Assembly: GCA_037446395.1 (NCBI GenBank)
Contig: JBBIIP010000034.1
Location: forward strand, 1 to 22,829
DNA: 22,829 bases
Reading direction: 5' to 3'
From: JAAYJT01 sp037446395
GTDB taxonomy: Bacteria; Bacteroidota; Bacteroidia; Bacteroidales; JAAYJT01
A model generated the notes under the pieces. The model was not told the origin of the DNA, ran no database searches, and worked only from the letters and a program-made list of their open reading frames with translations. Position numbers and translations under genes: made by a program. Position 1 is the stretch's first letter. Every line of letters starts with the position of its first letter. This document shows positions 1-7,932 of this stretch, piece by piece.

Positions 1-71
1 GAAAAAGGCACAAGATGGCAACGCACAAGCGCAAAAAACGCTTGAGAAAGAACAGACATAAGAAGAAATAG
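1..71 (+). CDS. C-terminal end of an AURKAIP1/COX24-domain small ribosomal protein (partial)
   Basis: The reading frame enters from the left edge (codons from position 3) and stops at TAG 69-71. The visible part is 22 residues, almost all Lys, Arg and His, and ends in MATHKRKKRLRKNRHKKK. From memory, this matches the very short, extremely basic Bacteroidota proteins annotated as AURKAIP1/COX24 domain proteins, which are related to mitochondrial mS38 and the actinobacterial bS22; family members are only about 25-40 residues. The expected role is binding rRNA in the small ribosomal subunit. The in-frame ATG at 15 is probably internal, because the basic stretch (KRHK) already runs through the preceding codons. 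A strong hairpin terminator follows at once, so the gene ends its own transcript. An alternative is the basic tail of a longer protein, such as an HU-like protein. Confidence 0.65.
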   Translation, partial: KRHKMATHKRKKRLRKNRHKKK

Positions 72-77
72 TATCTA

Positions 78-133
78 ATGCATGAGTTACAATACAATCA
101 CATGATTGCTCATTGTGACTCATGCGTATTTTT
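78..133 (+). terminator. Long two-tier hairpin terminator after the small basic protein gene
   Basis: Bases 78-93 pair with 112-127 as a 16-bp stem; the core GCATGAGTTACAAT pairs with ATTGTGACTCATGC, with two G-T wobbles in total. The loop folds again: CAATC (95-99) pairs with GATTG (104-108) around ACAT. A T-rich stretch starting at 129 (TTTTT, then ATATTT) follows. It begins 7 nt after the stop at 71, so a factor-independent terminator is the natural reading. The stem is longer than most. Confidence 0.75.
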
Positions 134-201
134 ATATTTATTCTTGACCAACTGATATTTTGCACTGAATCACCTCTTAAAGGAATTTGACATATTGTTT
201 T

Positions 202-1755
202 ATGGTTAATAAGGAACTTTTCATCGATTCCAGCCAAGCTGAAGTGAGCATTGCGCTGTTCGAAGACAAAGTTCTTGTTGAGCTTAACAAAGAAAAAAGC
301 AATAACAACTATGCGGTGGGCGATGTTTATCTGGGCAGGGTTAAAAAGATCATGCCCGGCCTTAACGCTGCGTTTGTGGATGTAGGCTATGAAAAAGATG
401 CGTTTCTGCATTACCTCGACCTTGGTCCGCAAATTAATTCGTTTAATAAAATAGCTAAGGCTGCAATTGCCGGTAAGCATCAAAGCACTTCGGTAGCAGA
501 TTACATTATTGAACCCGATATTGAAAAAGCAGGGAAAATAACTTCGGTGCTTGTTCCCAATCAACCAATTGTTGTTCAGATTGCAAAAGAACCAATTTCA
601 ACCAAGGGGCCGCGAATTACCTCAGAGCTAGCATTTGCAGGGCGTTATATAGTGTTGGTTCCGTTTTCGAATCGAATTTCGGTATCGCAAAAAATTAAAA
701 GCCCTGAGGAAAGAAACAGGCTGAAGCGGCTCATCCAGAGCATCAAACCAGCTAATTTTGGTGTTATTATTCGTACTGTTGCCGAAAACAAAAAGGTAGC
801 CGACCTGGATGCTGACCTGAGAAACCTGATGCAAAAATGGGAAAGCACCATTACCAAGCTTAATGGAGCAAAGCCTCCCCTGCGCCTTGTGAGCGAATTA
901 GGCCGGGCATCTACCATTTTGCGCGATATGCTGAACGAGTCTTTTAACAGCGTACATGTAAACGACCCTGGAGTGTATGAAGAAGTGCGCAATTACATCA
1001 AGAAAATTTCGCCCGACAAAGTTGATATCGTAAAACTTTACAAAGGTAAAGTGCCAATCTTTGAAAGTTTTGGCATTGAAAAACAGATTAAACATGCCTT
1101 TGGAAAAATCGTTACAATTAAAAGTGGCGTTTACCTGATTATTGAACATACAGAAGCCCTTCATGTTATTGACGTTAACAGCGGGCACCGCGTTAATTCG
1201 GAAAACTCTCAGGAATCGAATGCCTTAACTGTCAACCTCGAAGCTGCTGCTGAGGTAGCCAGGCAATTGCGTTTGCGCGATATGGGCGGCATTATTGTTG
1301 TTGACTTTATTGACATGCACCTGCCTTCTCACCGGCGTCAGCTCTATCAGAAGCTCAAAGATGAGATGGCAAAAGACCACGCAAAACATGCCATTTTGCC
1401 CCCAAGTAAATTTGGTTTAGTTCAAATTACCCGTCAGCGCGTCAGGCCCGAAATGACCGTGCAAGTGCTTGAAAAATGCCCTTCGTGTGATGGTTCCGGG
1501 CAAGTGAAATCAAGCATTATGCTGATTGACGAAATTGAAAACAATGTACGTTACCTGCTACGCGATCAGAACGAAAAAAACCTTACACTGGCTGTTCATC
1601 CATATGTATATTCATTTCTTATGAAAGGGTTTCCTTCAATTAGACTGAAATGGATATTCAAATTCAAGCGTTGGATCAAGATTAAACCAGCCAGCGCATA
1701 TCATTTCCTTGAATATCATTTCTTTAATCAACAGGAAGACGAGATCATCCTCTGA
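202..1755 (+). CDS. rng: Ribonuclease G (Rne/Rng family endoribonuclease)
   Basis: This is a 517-residue single-strand-specific endoribonuclease that processes rRNA and decays mRNA; the length is normal for Bacteroidota RNase G. An S1-like RNA-binding domain lies near residues 32-125 (VGDVYLGRVKKIMPGLNAAF). The catalytic domain carries both metal-binding Asp residues, D324 in HVIDVNSG and D368 in VVDFID. The Zn-link is C426 and C429 in CPSCDGSG. The long disordered scaffold tail of RNase E is absent, which favours RNase G. I chose ATG 202 because an upstream TTG at 187 would add five residues of no family character. The gene is flanked by terminators on both sides and so looks monocistronic. 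A possible weak promoter lies near 137-162 (TATTTTG at 156, one base short of consensus). Confidence 0.95.
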   Translation: MVNKELFIDSSQAEVSIALFEDKVLVELNKEKSNNNYAVGDVYLGRVKKIMPGLNAAFVDVGYEKDAFLHYLDLGPQINSFNKIAKAAIAGKHQSTSVADYIIEPDIEKAGKITSVLVPNQPIVVQIAKEPISTKGPRITSELAFAGRYIVLVPFSNRISVSQKIKSPEERNRLKRLIQSIKPANFGVIIRTVAENKKVADLDADLRNLMQKWESTITKLNGAKPPLRLVSELGRASTILRDMLNESFNSVHVNDPGVYEEVRNYIKKISPDKVDIVKLYKGKVPIFESFGIEKQIKHAFGKIVTIKSGVYLIIEHTEALHVIDVNSGHRVNSENSQESNALTVNLEAAAEVARQLRLRDMGGIIVVDFIDMHLPSHRRQLYQKLKDEMAKDHAKHAILPPSKFGLVQITRQRVRPEMTVQVLEKCPSCDGSGQVKSSIMLIDEIENNVRYLLRDQNEKNLTLAVHPYVYSFLMKGFPSIRLKWIFKFKRWIKIKPASAYHFLEYHFFNQQEDEIIL

Positions 1756-1759
1756 GTTT

Positions 1760-1783
1760 TGCGCCTAAAGGCGCATTTTTTTT
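1760..1783 (+). terminator. Intrinsic terminator of rng
   Basis: TGCGCC (1760-1765) and GGCGCA (1770-1775) form a perfect 6-bp stem around TAAA, followed by eight T residues. It begins 4 nt after the rng stop codon. Confidence 0.9.
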
Positions 1784-1803
1784 AATTTTGCAACTGACGA
1801 AAA

Positions 1804-1811
1804 TATATTTT
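1804..1811 (+). promoter_or_regulatory. Possible -7 element for trpS
   Basis: TATATTTT matches the Bacteroidota -7 consensus TAnnTTTG at all but the last base. It lies 12 nt before the trpS start, just after the rng terminator, where a new promoter is needed. No good -33 TTTG sits at the preferred distance, so this is tentative. Confidence 0.35.
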
Positions 1812-1823
1812 AAGAATCAATAA

Positions 1824-2819
1824 ATGGATATTGTTGTAAGCGGCATCAGGCCAACCGGGAATCTTCATCTGGGAAATTATTTCGGTGCGGTTAAAAACTT
1901 TGTTTCAATGCAAAATGAGCATTTATGCTACTTTTTTATCGCTGATTATCACTCTCTCACGACTCACCCTACACCCGCTGATTTATATGGAAATGTGAAG
2001 CGCGTGCTGGTAAACTTTCTCGCTTCCGGAATTGATCCTGAAAAAGCCACACTTTATATTCAGAGCGATTTGCCTGAAGTTGCGGAGCTATATCTTTTGC
2101 TCAACATGAACGCTTATTTGGGAGAACTTGAGCGAGTTGCTTCGTTTAAGGAAAAGGTTCGTATGCAGCCCGACAACATCAATGCCGGCCTCCTCACCTA
2201 TCCATCGCTGATGGCGGCGGATGTGCTGATTCATAGGGCAACCAAGGTGCCCGTTGGCAAAGACCAGGAACAACACCTTGAAATGATGCGTACTTTTTCG
2301 AATCGGTTCAATCGCATGTATCGCATTGAATATTTTCCTGCTCCGGTTGCTTTTAACTTTGGCGAAGAGTTGATTAAAATTCCCGGGCTTGATGGTAGCA
2401 CAAAGATGAGCAAATCAGAAGGTGATGCCAATGCAATTTACCTGAACGACACGCCGGATGCAATACGGAAAAAGATTATGCGTGCGGTTTCTGATGCCGG
2501 CCCAACCAGGCCAAATCAAACTAAACCGCAACCTATCGAAAATCTTTTTCAATTGATGAAGGCACTTTCAACCACTGAGGTTTATCAGCATTTTAGCAAC
2601 TTATACGATAATTGCCAGATCCGCTATGGAGAGATGAAAAAGCAACTGACTGAAGATGCCATTGAATTCATCAAACCATTCAGGCAAAAAATCGCTGAAT
2701 TGGAAACCAATGACAAATATTTACATGAAATTGCCGTGAGGGGTGCCGAAAAAGCGCGAGAAAGCGCAAGAAAAACCATGAATGACGTCAGGGCAATGAT
2801 CGGATTTAGACACATCTAA
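1824..2819 (+). CDS. trpS: Tryptophanyl-tRNA synthetase
   Basis: This class I aminoacyl-tRNA synthetase (331 residues, normal length) charges tRNA-Trp in the cytosol. The HIGH-type ATP-binding motif is seen as PTGNLHLGN (residues 10-18). The KMSKS loop is exact at 194-198. TrpRS-typical stretches lie between them: QSDLPEVAEL, the VPVGKDQEQHLEMMR segment, and IPGLDGSTKMSKS. The start at ATG 1824 gives the usual short N-terminus before the Rossmann fold. The rng terminator separates it from the upstream gene, and 237 nt without a gene follow, so it is probably transcribed alone. Confidence 0.97.
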   Translation: MDIVVSGIRPTGNLHLGNYFGAVKNFVSMQNEHLCYFFIADYHSLTTHPTPADLYGNVKRVLVNFLASGIDPEKATLYIQSDLPEVAELYLLLNMNAYLGELERVASFKEKVRMQPDNINAGLLTYPSLMAADVLIHRATKVPVGKDQEQHLEMMRTFSNRFNRMYRIEYFPAPVAFNFGEELIKIPGLDGSTKMSKSEGDANAIYLNDTPDAIRKKIMRAVSDAGPTRPNQTKPQPIENLFQLMKALSTTEVYQHFSNLYDNCQIRYGEMKKQLTEDAIEFIKPFRQKIAELETNDKYLHEIAVRGAEKARESARKTMNDVRAMIGFRHI

Positions 2820-2899
2820 ACATATTTATATCTGTATTTTAAGTCATTCCTCCACTAATTTACTCAACATGTGGAATAAAAAACATCGCCTTATTGGTC

Positions 2900-2927
2900 T
2901 TGATGTTTAATTAATTATATATTTTTG
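2900..2927 (+). promoter_or_regulatory. Promoter of the acyl-CoA carboxylase operon
   Basis: TATTTTTG at 2920-2927 is an exact match to the Bacteroidota -7 consensus TAnnTTTG. TTGA at 2900-2903 lies 16 nt upstream in the -33 position. Transcription would begin near 2934, leaving a leader of about 120 nt before accC. That leader holds two ATAAGTG copies or near-copies (2946 and 2978; one is also in a local hairpin with CTTAT near 2999). No riboswitch that I recognise is present. Confidence 0.5.
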
Positions 2928-3056
2928 CCTTCCGCTTTCACCCCGATAAGTGTCGACATATTAATTCTCATGTCCTTATAAGTGCAAACGCATTGGTGCT
3001 TATGTCATTTGTAATTACAAAATATTTATAACCATCTATAAAATTTTCCATTATCT

Positions 3057-4565
3057 ATGATTAAGAAAGTGCTTGTAGCCAACCGCGGAGAGATTGCCGT
3101 AAGGATAATGCGGACGCTACGCGAGATGGAAATTGCATCTGTAGCAGTTTTTTCGGATGCCGACCGTACATCGCTTCATGTCAGGTATGCGGATGAGGCC
3201 CTGCATATTGGCCCTTCACCTTCGGCGGAAAGTTACCTGAATATTGAAAAGATCATTCATGCTGCTAAAATCAGTAAAGTTGATGCAATTCATCCAGGCT
3301 ATGGGTTTCTGTCTGAAAATAAGCATTTTGCGCAACGTTGCAAGGAGGAAGAAATCATTTTTATCGGCCCATCTCCAAATGCCATCGCTACCATGGGCGA
3401 TAAAATCAGGGCACGCCAAACGATGATAAAGGCAGGAGTGCCTGTCGTTCCAGGAACACAGGAAAAAATTACCAACGACAAATCAGCTATTGACATCATA
3501 AGGCAAATAGGATTACCTGTGATGATTAAAGCCTCAGCCGGAGGCGGCGGAAAGGGAATGAGGCTGGTAAAGAACGAACATGATATTGTTACATCAATCA
3601 GGGCTGCCAGATCGGAGGCAATGGCCGCTTTTGGAGATGACGCAGTGTATATTGAAAAATACATAGATTCACCGCATCATATCGAATATCAAATTCTTGC
3701 AGATCAGCATGGCAATGCCATTCACCTGTTCGAGAGAGAGTGCTCTGTGCAGCGCAGGCACCAGAAAGTAGTTGAAGAAACGCCCTCTCCGTTGCTTACA
3801 CCCGAAGTCAGGGCCGAAATGGGCGCCCATGCAGTGGCAGCTGCGAAGGCAGTGAGCTATCATGGTGCAGGAACCATTGAGTTTATCGTGGACGAAAACC
3901 TGAATTACTACTTCCTGGAAATGAATACGCGGCTCCAGGTGGAGCATCCCATTACCGAAGTCGTTGTGGGTGTTGATTTGGTCAAAGAACAGATACGGAT
4001 TGCATCTGGCGAAAAGCTTCAACTTCAGCAAGAAGCGCTAAAGCAAATCGGCCATGCCATTGAATGTCGGGTTTATGCAGAGGATCCCGATAACAACTTC
4101 AGGCCAAATCCCGGCGTAATCATACATCTGGTAGAGCCTAAAGGCCCCGGAGTAAGGCTCGATGGATACGTTTATGCGGGTTATAAAATCCCACTGTATT
4201 ACGACCCAATGATCTCTAAGCTTATTACATGGGCACAAACCCGCGAAGAAGCAATTGACCGTATGAAGCGTGCATTATCGGAATACAAAATTTCGGGTGT
4301 GAAATCATCAATTTCTTTTCTCGAAAAAATTATGGACACAACTCAATTCAGGTCGGGAAAATACAACACACATTTTATCGAAGACAATTTCAGCTTTCTC
4401 ATGCAGAAACCCGATGATTATGAATTGGTGGATGATCTGGCTGTTATAACTGCTTTTATTGATTACACCGACAACCATATCAAAAAGGGCTTCTTCAGAT
4501 ACCTCTTAGACTCATCTAAAAACTGGAAAAATTTAGGCCGCAAGCGATCATTAAATGGCCGTTAA
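3057..4565 (+). CDS. accC: Biotin carboxylase subunit of an acyl-CoA carboxylase
   Basis: This ATP-grasp enzyme (502 residues) carboxylates biotin on the carrier protein using ATP and bicarbonate. Domains in order are the N-terminal preATP-grasp domain (KKVLVANRGEIAVRI), the ATP-grasp domain with glycine-rich loop GGGGKGM just after K158, and the C-terminal biotin carboxylase domain (IECRVYAEDP). Active-site residues align with E. coli AccC: C229 and K237 in ECSVQRRHQK, then E288, R292 and E296 in EMNTRLQVEHP. The protein is about 50 residues longer than E. coli AccC, ending in a tail (from about 450) like that of propionyl-CoA carboxylase alpha subunits. A separate biotin carrier gene follows after 15 nt and a carboxyltransferase after that, so this is probably a propionyl-CoA (or broad acyl-CoA) carboxylase rather than the fatty-acid enzyme. 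Confidence 0.93.
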   Translation: MIKKVLVANRGEIAVRIMRTLREMEIASVAVFSDADRTSLHVRYADEALHIGPSPSAESYLNIEKIIHAAKISKVDAIHPGYGFLSENKHFAQRCKEEEIIFIGPSPNAIATMGDKIRARQTMIKAGVPVVPGTQEKITNDKSAIDIIRQIGLPVMIKASAGGGGKGMRLVKNEHDIVTSIRAARSEAMAAFGDDAVYIEKYIDSPHHIEYQILADQHGNAIHLFERECSVQRRHQKVVEETPSPLLTPEVRAEMGAHAVAAAKAVSYHGAGTIEFIVDENLNYYFLEMNTRLQVEHPITEVVVGVDLVKEQIRIASGEKLQLQQEALKQIGHAIECRVYAEDPDNNFRPNPGVIIHLVEPKGPGVRLDGYVYAGYKIPLYYDPMISKLITWAQTREEAIDRMKRALSEYKISGVKSSISFLEKIMDTTQFRSGKYNTHFIEDNFSFLMQKPDDYELVDDLAVITAFIDYTDNHIKKGFFRYLLDSSKNWKNLGRKRSLNGR

Positions 4566-4580
4566 TCTTACATAAAACCA

Positions 4581-5090
4581 ATGACGATTCAAGTTAAAAT
4601 AAAAGAGCGTACCACAGTTGTAAAAATCATTGAACGGAAAGACAACCTGCTGAAAGTTGAAGTTGATGGCAAACAATATGATGTTGATCTAATTAAAGTG
4701 GAGCCTGGGGTTTATTCAGCCCTGATCAACGGAGACTCCTTTGACATTGACCTATCTATTGGCGAAGATGGCAAAAAATATAGCATCAGCACGTATCTTG
4801 GCACCACTGAAGTTGAAATCATTGATCCGCAGACACGCTATCGCGAGAGCCGAAAAGGAACAAATTATCAAGGCAACGAAAACAAAATTGTAAGCCCGAT
4901 GCCAGGAAAGGTTGTGAAAATACTTGTGAACGAAGGCGACACAGTGGTTGTTGGGCAAACTGTGCTGATTATTTCGGCCATGAAAATGGAAAGCGAATTT
5001 AAATCCCAGATAGCTGGTGTTGTAAAAAAGATTTATGCACTCGAAGGCGAAACCGTTGAAGGGAATAAAGTATTAATGATTATTGAATAA
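4581..5090 (+). CDS. Biotin carboxyl carrier protein of the acyl-CoA carboxylase
   Basis: This 169-residue protein carries the covalently bound biotin between the carboxylase and carboxyltransferase. The C-terminal half (about 99-169) is a lipoyl/biotinyl-type beta barrel with the biotinylation motif AMKME; K135 is the modified lysine. The lead-in SPMPGKVVKILVNEGD is typical of the family. The N-terminal half (1-95) is beta-rich and resembles the BT linker plus carrier region that, in fused propionyl-CoA carboxylase alpha subunits, lies after the biotin carboxylase. Thus accC and this gene together look like a split alpha subunit. It lies 15 nt after accC and 10 nt before the carboxyltransferase, so all three should be cotranscribed. 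Confidence 0.93.
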   Translation: MTIQVKIKERTTVVKIIERKDNLLKVEVDGKQYDVDLIKVEPGVYSALINGDSFDIDLSIGEDGKKYSISTYLGTTEVEIIDPQTRYRESRKGTNYQGNENKIVSPMPGKVVKILVNEGDTVVVGQTVLIISAMKMESEFKSQIAGVVKKIYALEGETVEGNKVLMIIE

Positions 5091-5100
5091 TTTTCCCAAT

Positions 5101-6639
5101 ATGAATACACACGAAGAAATTTATCAAAAATTTGAGGAAAAAGACAAAGAAACTTTATTGGGCGGAGGCGCAGAACGCATTGAAAAAATTCATCAATCAG
5201 GGAGATTAACTGCCCGTGAACGCGTTAATTTACTTCTGGATCCAGGAACTTTTAGCGAGTTAGACAAGTTTGTAGTACACCGGGCAACTGATTTTGAAAT
5301 TGATAAGAATAAAATTTCTGGCGATGGTGTTGTGAGTGGCTATGGCAAAATTGATGGCCGCATTGTATATGTATTTGCGCAGGATTTCACTGTTTTCGGC
5401 GGAACGCTTAGCCGTGCCAACGCCGATAAAATAGTAAAAGTAATGGATTTAGCCATGAAAATGGGTGCTCCTGTGATAGGATTGAACGATTCGGGAGGTG
5501 CGCGTATTCAGGAGGGAGTGCAGAGTCTGGCCGGCTATGCTGATATTTTTTACAGAAATGTAAAAAGTTCAGGGGTTATCCCTCAAATTTCCGCTATTAT
5601 GGGTCCATGTGCCGGGGGCGCGGTGTATTCGCCAGCAATAACCGATTTCATTTTTATGGTCAAAAACACCAGTTATATGTTCGTGACTGGCCCTGATGTG
5701 ATTAAAGCAGTAACGCATGAAGAGGTAACTAAAGAAGAATTGGGAGGGGCGATGACACATAATGCAAAAAGCGGGGTGGCTCATTTCACTGCCGACGACG
5801 AGGAGCATTTGCTGATGATGATCCGCGAGCTAATCAGTTTTTTGCCCTCAAACAACATGGACGATCCGCCTGTGGTTATTTGCCATGATGATATCTATCG
5901 TGAGGACGAAACGCTGCAGACCCTGATTCCCACCGACCCGAACAAGCCTTATGATATGAAAGAACTTATTCTGAAGGTGGTTGACGACGAAAATTTCTTT
6001 GAAATTATGCCCCATTATGCTCAAAACATGATCATTGGTTTTGCAAGGCTAAACGGAAAATCGGTTGGTATTGTAGCCAACCAGCCTGTAGTTCTTGCCG
6101 GGGTGCTCGACATCAATTCTTCTGTCAAGGCTGCTCGTTTTGTGCGATTTTGTGATGCATTCAATATCCCTTTAATTACGTTTGTGGATGTACCAGGGTT
6201 CCTGCCGGGCACTTCCCAGGAGTTTGGAGGCATCATTAAACATGGGGCAAAATTGCTTTATGCATTTTCGGAGGCTACGGTTCCAAAAATTACTCTTATC
6301 ACCCGAAAAGCCTATGGTGGTGCCTACGATGTAATGTCGAGCAAGCATATAGGGGCCGATGTGAACTATGCGTATCCAACAGCTGAAATTGCAGTCATGG
6401 GATCTGAAGGAGCAGTAAACATCCTCTATCGCGATAGGCTGTCTGATGAGCAACGCAAAGAAGCCATTGGGTATTATCACGAAACTTTCTCAAATCCTTA
6501 CAAAGCTGCTGAACTGGGCTACATTGATGAAATTATTTATCCAAAGAAAACCAGGCAAAAACTCATCGAAGCCCTGGAAATGACCAGCACCAAGCAACTG
6601 GCCAACCCGCCTAAAAAGCATGGGAACATTCCGTTATAA
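5101..6639 (+). CDS. pccB: Carboxyltransferase subunit, propionyl-CoA carboxylase beta / MmdA type
   Basis: This 512-residue protein has two crotonase-fold carboxyltransferase halves and transfers the carboxyl group from carboxybiotin to an acyl-CoA. The N half shows GRLTARERVNLLLD, DSGGARIQEG and GPCAGGAVYSPA, the last two forming the CoA-side oxyanion pocket. The C half shows FVDVPGFLPG and KAYGGAYDVMSSK for carboxybiotin. Adjacent biotin carboxylase and carrier genes argue for an ATP-driven carboxylase, most likely propionyl-CoA to methylmalonyl-CoA. The same fold also serves sodium-pumping methylmalonyl-CoA decarboxylase, but no membrane decarboxylase subunits are present. ATG 5101 is chosen; the upstream TTG at 5083 lies inside the carrier gene. 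The stop lies 2 nt from the stop of convergent purN. Confidence 0.92.
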   Translation: MNTHEEIYQKFEEKDKETLLGGGAERIEKIHQSGRLTARERVNLLLDPGTFSELDKFVVHRATDFEIDKNKISGDGVVSGYGKIDGRIVYVFAQDFTVFGGTLSRANADKIVKVMDLAMKMGAPVIGLNDSGGARIQEGVQSLAGYADIFYRNVKSSGVIPQISAIMGPCAGGAVYSPAITDFIFMVKNTSYMFVTGPDVIKAVTHEEVTKEELGGAMTHNAKSGVAHFTADDEEHLLMMIRELISFLPSNNMDDPPVVICHDDIYREDETLQTLIPTDPNKPYDMKELILKVVDDENFFEIMPHYAQNMIIGFARLNGKSVGIVANQPVVLAGVLDINSSVKAARFVRFCDAFNIPLITFVDVPGFLPGTSQEFGGIIKHGAKLLYAFSEATVPKITLITRKAYGGAYDVMSSKHIGADVNYAYPTAEIAVMGSEGAVNILYRDRLSDEQRKEAIGYYHETFSNPYKAAELGYIDEIIYPKKTRQKLIEALEMTSTKQLANPPKKHGNIPL

Positions 6640-6641
6640 GG

Positions 6642-7220
6642 CTATTTTTGTTGTTGCAGCAGCAACTTTTCGATAACCTGTGGGTAGTATTGGTATTCCA
6701 GCGCATGGATGCGACTGGCCAAAATATTGGGGGTGTCACCATTTTGCACAGGACAACGATATTGAAATATTATGTCCCCCTCATCATAGCGTTGGTTCAC
6801 ATAATGTATCGTAATTCCACTTTCGCTTTCGCCTGCTGCGAGTACAGCTTCATGCACCCGCAGTCCAAACATGCCTTTACCGCCAAACTTCGGAAGCAGG
6901 GCAGGGTGTATATTCACGATTCTATTTTTGAATTGGCTGATAATTTTTTCAGGAATCAGCCACAAAAAACCTGCAAGCACGATCAGTGACGGGTTTTCAT
7001 TGGTCAGTCTTTTGAGAACATGATCGGATGCATATAGATCATTTCGAGAAAATACAACTGATGAAATATTTAGCTTTTCAGCCCTTTTGAGCACAAATGC
7101 ATCTGCTCTATTGCTCATGATCAGGCTCACGACGACATCTGAAGTTCGCGAAAAATAATCAGCAATACATTGGGCATTGCTTCCATTGCCCGAAGCCATA
7201 ATCACTATCTTGTGTTGCAT
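6642..7220 (-). CDS. purN: Phosphoribosylglycinamide formyltransferase (GAR transformylase)
   Basis: This enzyme adds a formyl group from 10-formyltetrahydrofolate to GAR, the third step of purine synthesis. At 192 residues it is slightly shorter than E. coli PurN (212). The phosphate-binding loop is ASGNGSNAQ (9-17). The catalytic triad is visible: N103 and H105 in NIHPALLPKF, and D146 in YDEGDIIFQ. The family usually has a Leu/Pro-rich loop after the catalytic His; here it reads KFGGKGMFG, the form I associate with Bacteroidota. It is last in a minus-strand run, 25 nt after the rsmI stop. Its stop is 2 nt from that of convergent pccB, leaving no room for a terminator between them. Confidence 0.95.
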   Translation of the reverse strand: MQHKIVIMASGNGSNAQCIADYFSRTSDVVVSLIMSNRADAFVLKRAEKLNISSVVFSRNDLYASDHVLKRLTNENPSLIVLAGFLWLIPEKIISQFKNRIVNIHPALLPKFGGKGMFGLRVHEAVLAAGESESGITIHYVNQRYDEGDIIFQYRCPVQNGDTPNILASRIHALEYQYYPQVIEKLLLQQQK

Positions 7221-7245
7221 GCTTGCTGATGAATTTGAAAAGGAA

Positions 7246-7923
7246 TCATGCTTTTGCTCCTTCTACAACAATAACAAATTCGCCTTTAATGGTTTTTAAG
7301 CCATGGTGTTCGTATAATTCATTCAGGGTTCCGCGGGTGGTTTCTTCGTAAAATTTGCTAATCTCGCGCGAAACACTGGCTCTTCGTTGCCCACCCAAGC
7401 AATCTCTTAGTTCGGTAAGGGTTTTTTGAATGCGGTGTGGCGACTCATAGAACACAAGCGTGCAATTCAACTGAGCTAACTCGTTGAGCCTTGTTTTTCG
7501 TCCTTTTTTCTGTGGAAGAAATCCTTCAAAAAGAAACCTGTCGCATGGCAAGCCCGAAACAACCAACGCCGGAATGAGGGCAGTGGGCCCCGGCAAACAT
7601 TCTACTTCAATGTTTTCCGACAGGCATTCGCGCACCAGCAAGAAACCGGGATCGCTAATGCCCGGAGTGCCCGCATCGCTCACCAGCGCAACATTTTCTC
7701 CTGCAATGATTCGTTTTATTATTGCAGCTATTCTTCGATGCTCATTATGCTGGTGGTGGGCTTGCAAAGGCTTGCTTATGCTATAATGTTTAAGGAGCAT
7801 GCCCGATGTGCGCGTGTCTTCGGCCAGGATCAGGTCCGCTTCGCCCAAAATACGGATCGCTCTCAAAGTAATGTCTTCTAGGTTTCCGATTGGAGTTGGA
7901 ACAATATAAAGTTTTCCTGGCAT
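7246..7923 (-). CDS. rsmI: 16S rRNA (cytidine-1402-2'-O)-methyltransferase
   Basis: RsmI methylates the ribose of C1402 in the 16S rRNA decoding centre using S-adenosylmethionine. The tetrapyrrole-methylase fold is clear: LYIVPTPIGNLEDITLRAI at the N-terminus, AEDTR, then SDAGTPGISDPG and the C-terminal GEFVIVVEGA. At 225 residues it lacks the extra C-terminal helical part of E. coli RsmI (about 286), so it is a compact version. It begins 9 nt after the M28 peptidase stop and precedes purN by 25 nt, which suggests cotranscription. Confidence 0.95.
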   Translation of the reverse strand: MPGKLYIVPTPIGNLEDITLRAIRILGEADLILAEDTRTSGMLLKHYSISKPLQAHHQHNEHRRIAAIIKRIIAGENVALVSDAGTPGISDPGFLLVRECLSENIEVECLPGPTALIPALVVSGLPCDRFLFEGFLPQKKGRKTRLNELAQLNCTLVFYESPHRIQKTLTELRDCLGGQRRASVSREISKFYEETTRGTLNELYEHHGLKTIKGEFVIVVEGAKA

Positions 7924-7932
7924 GAAAGGGCG

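Noticed and set aside
2851..2875. TCCAC/GTGGA hairpin after trpS as a terminator.
   Set aside because: The stem has 5 bp with a 15-nt loop and A residues instead of a T tract follow.
6648..6989. Plus-strand open frame of 113 codons inside purN.
   Set aside because: It is the complement of a clear purN gene and its product shows no recognisable domain; it is a shadow.
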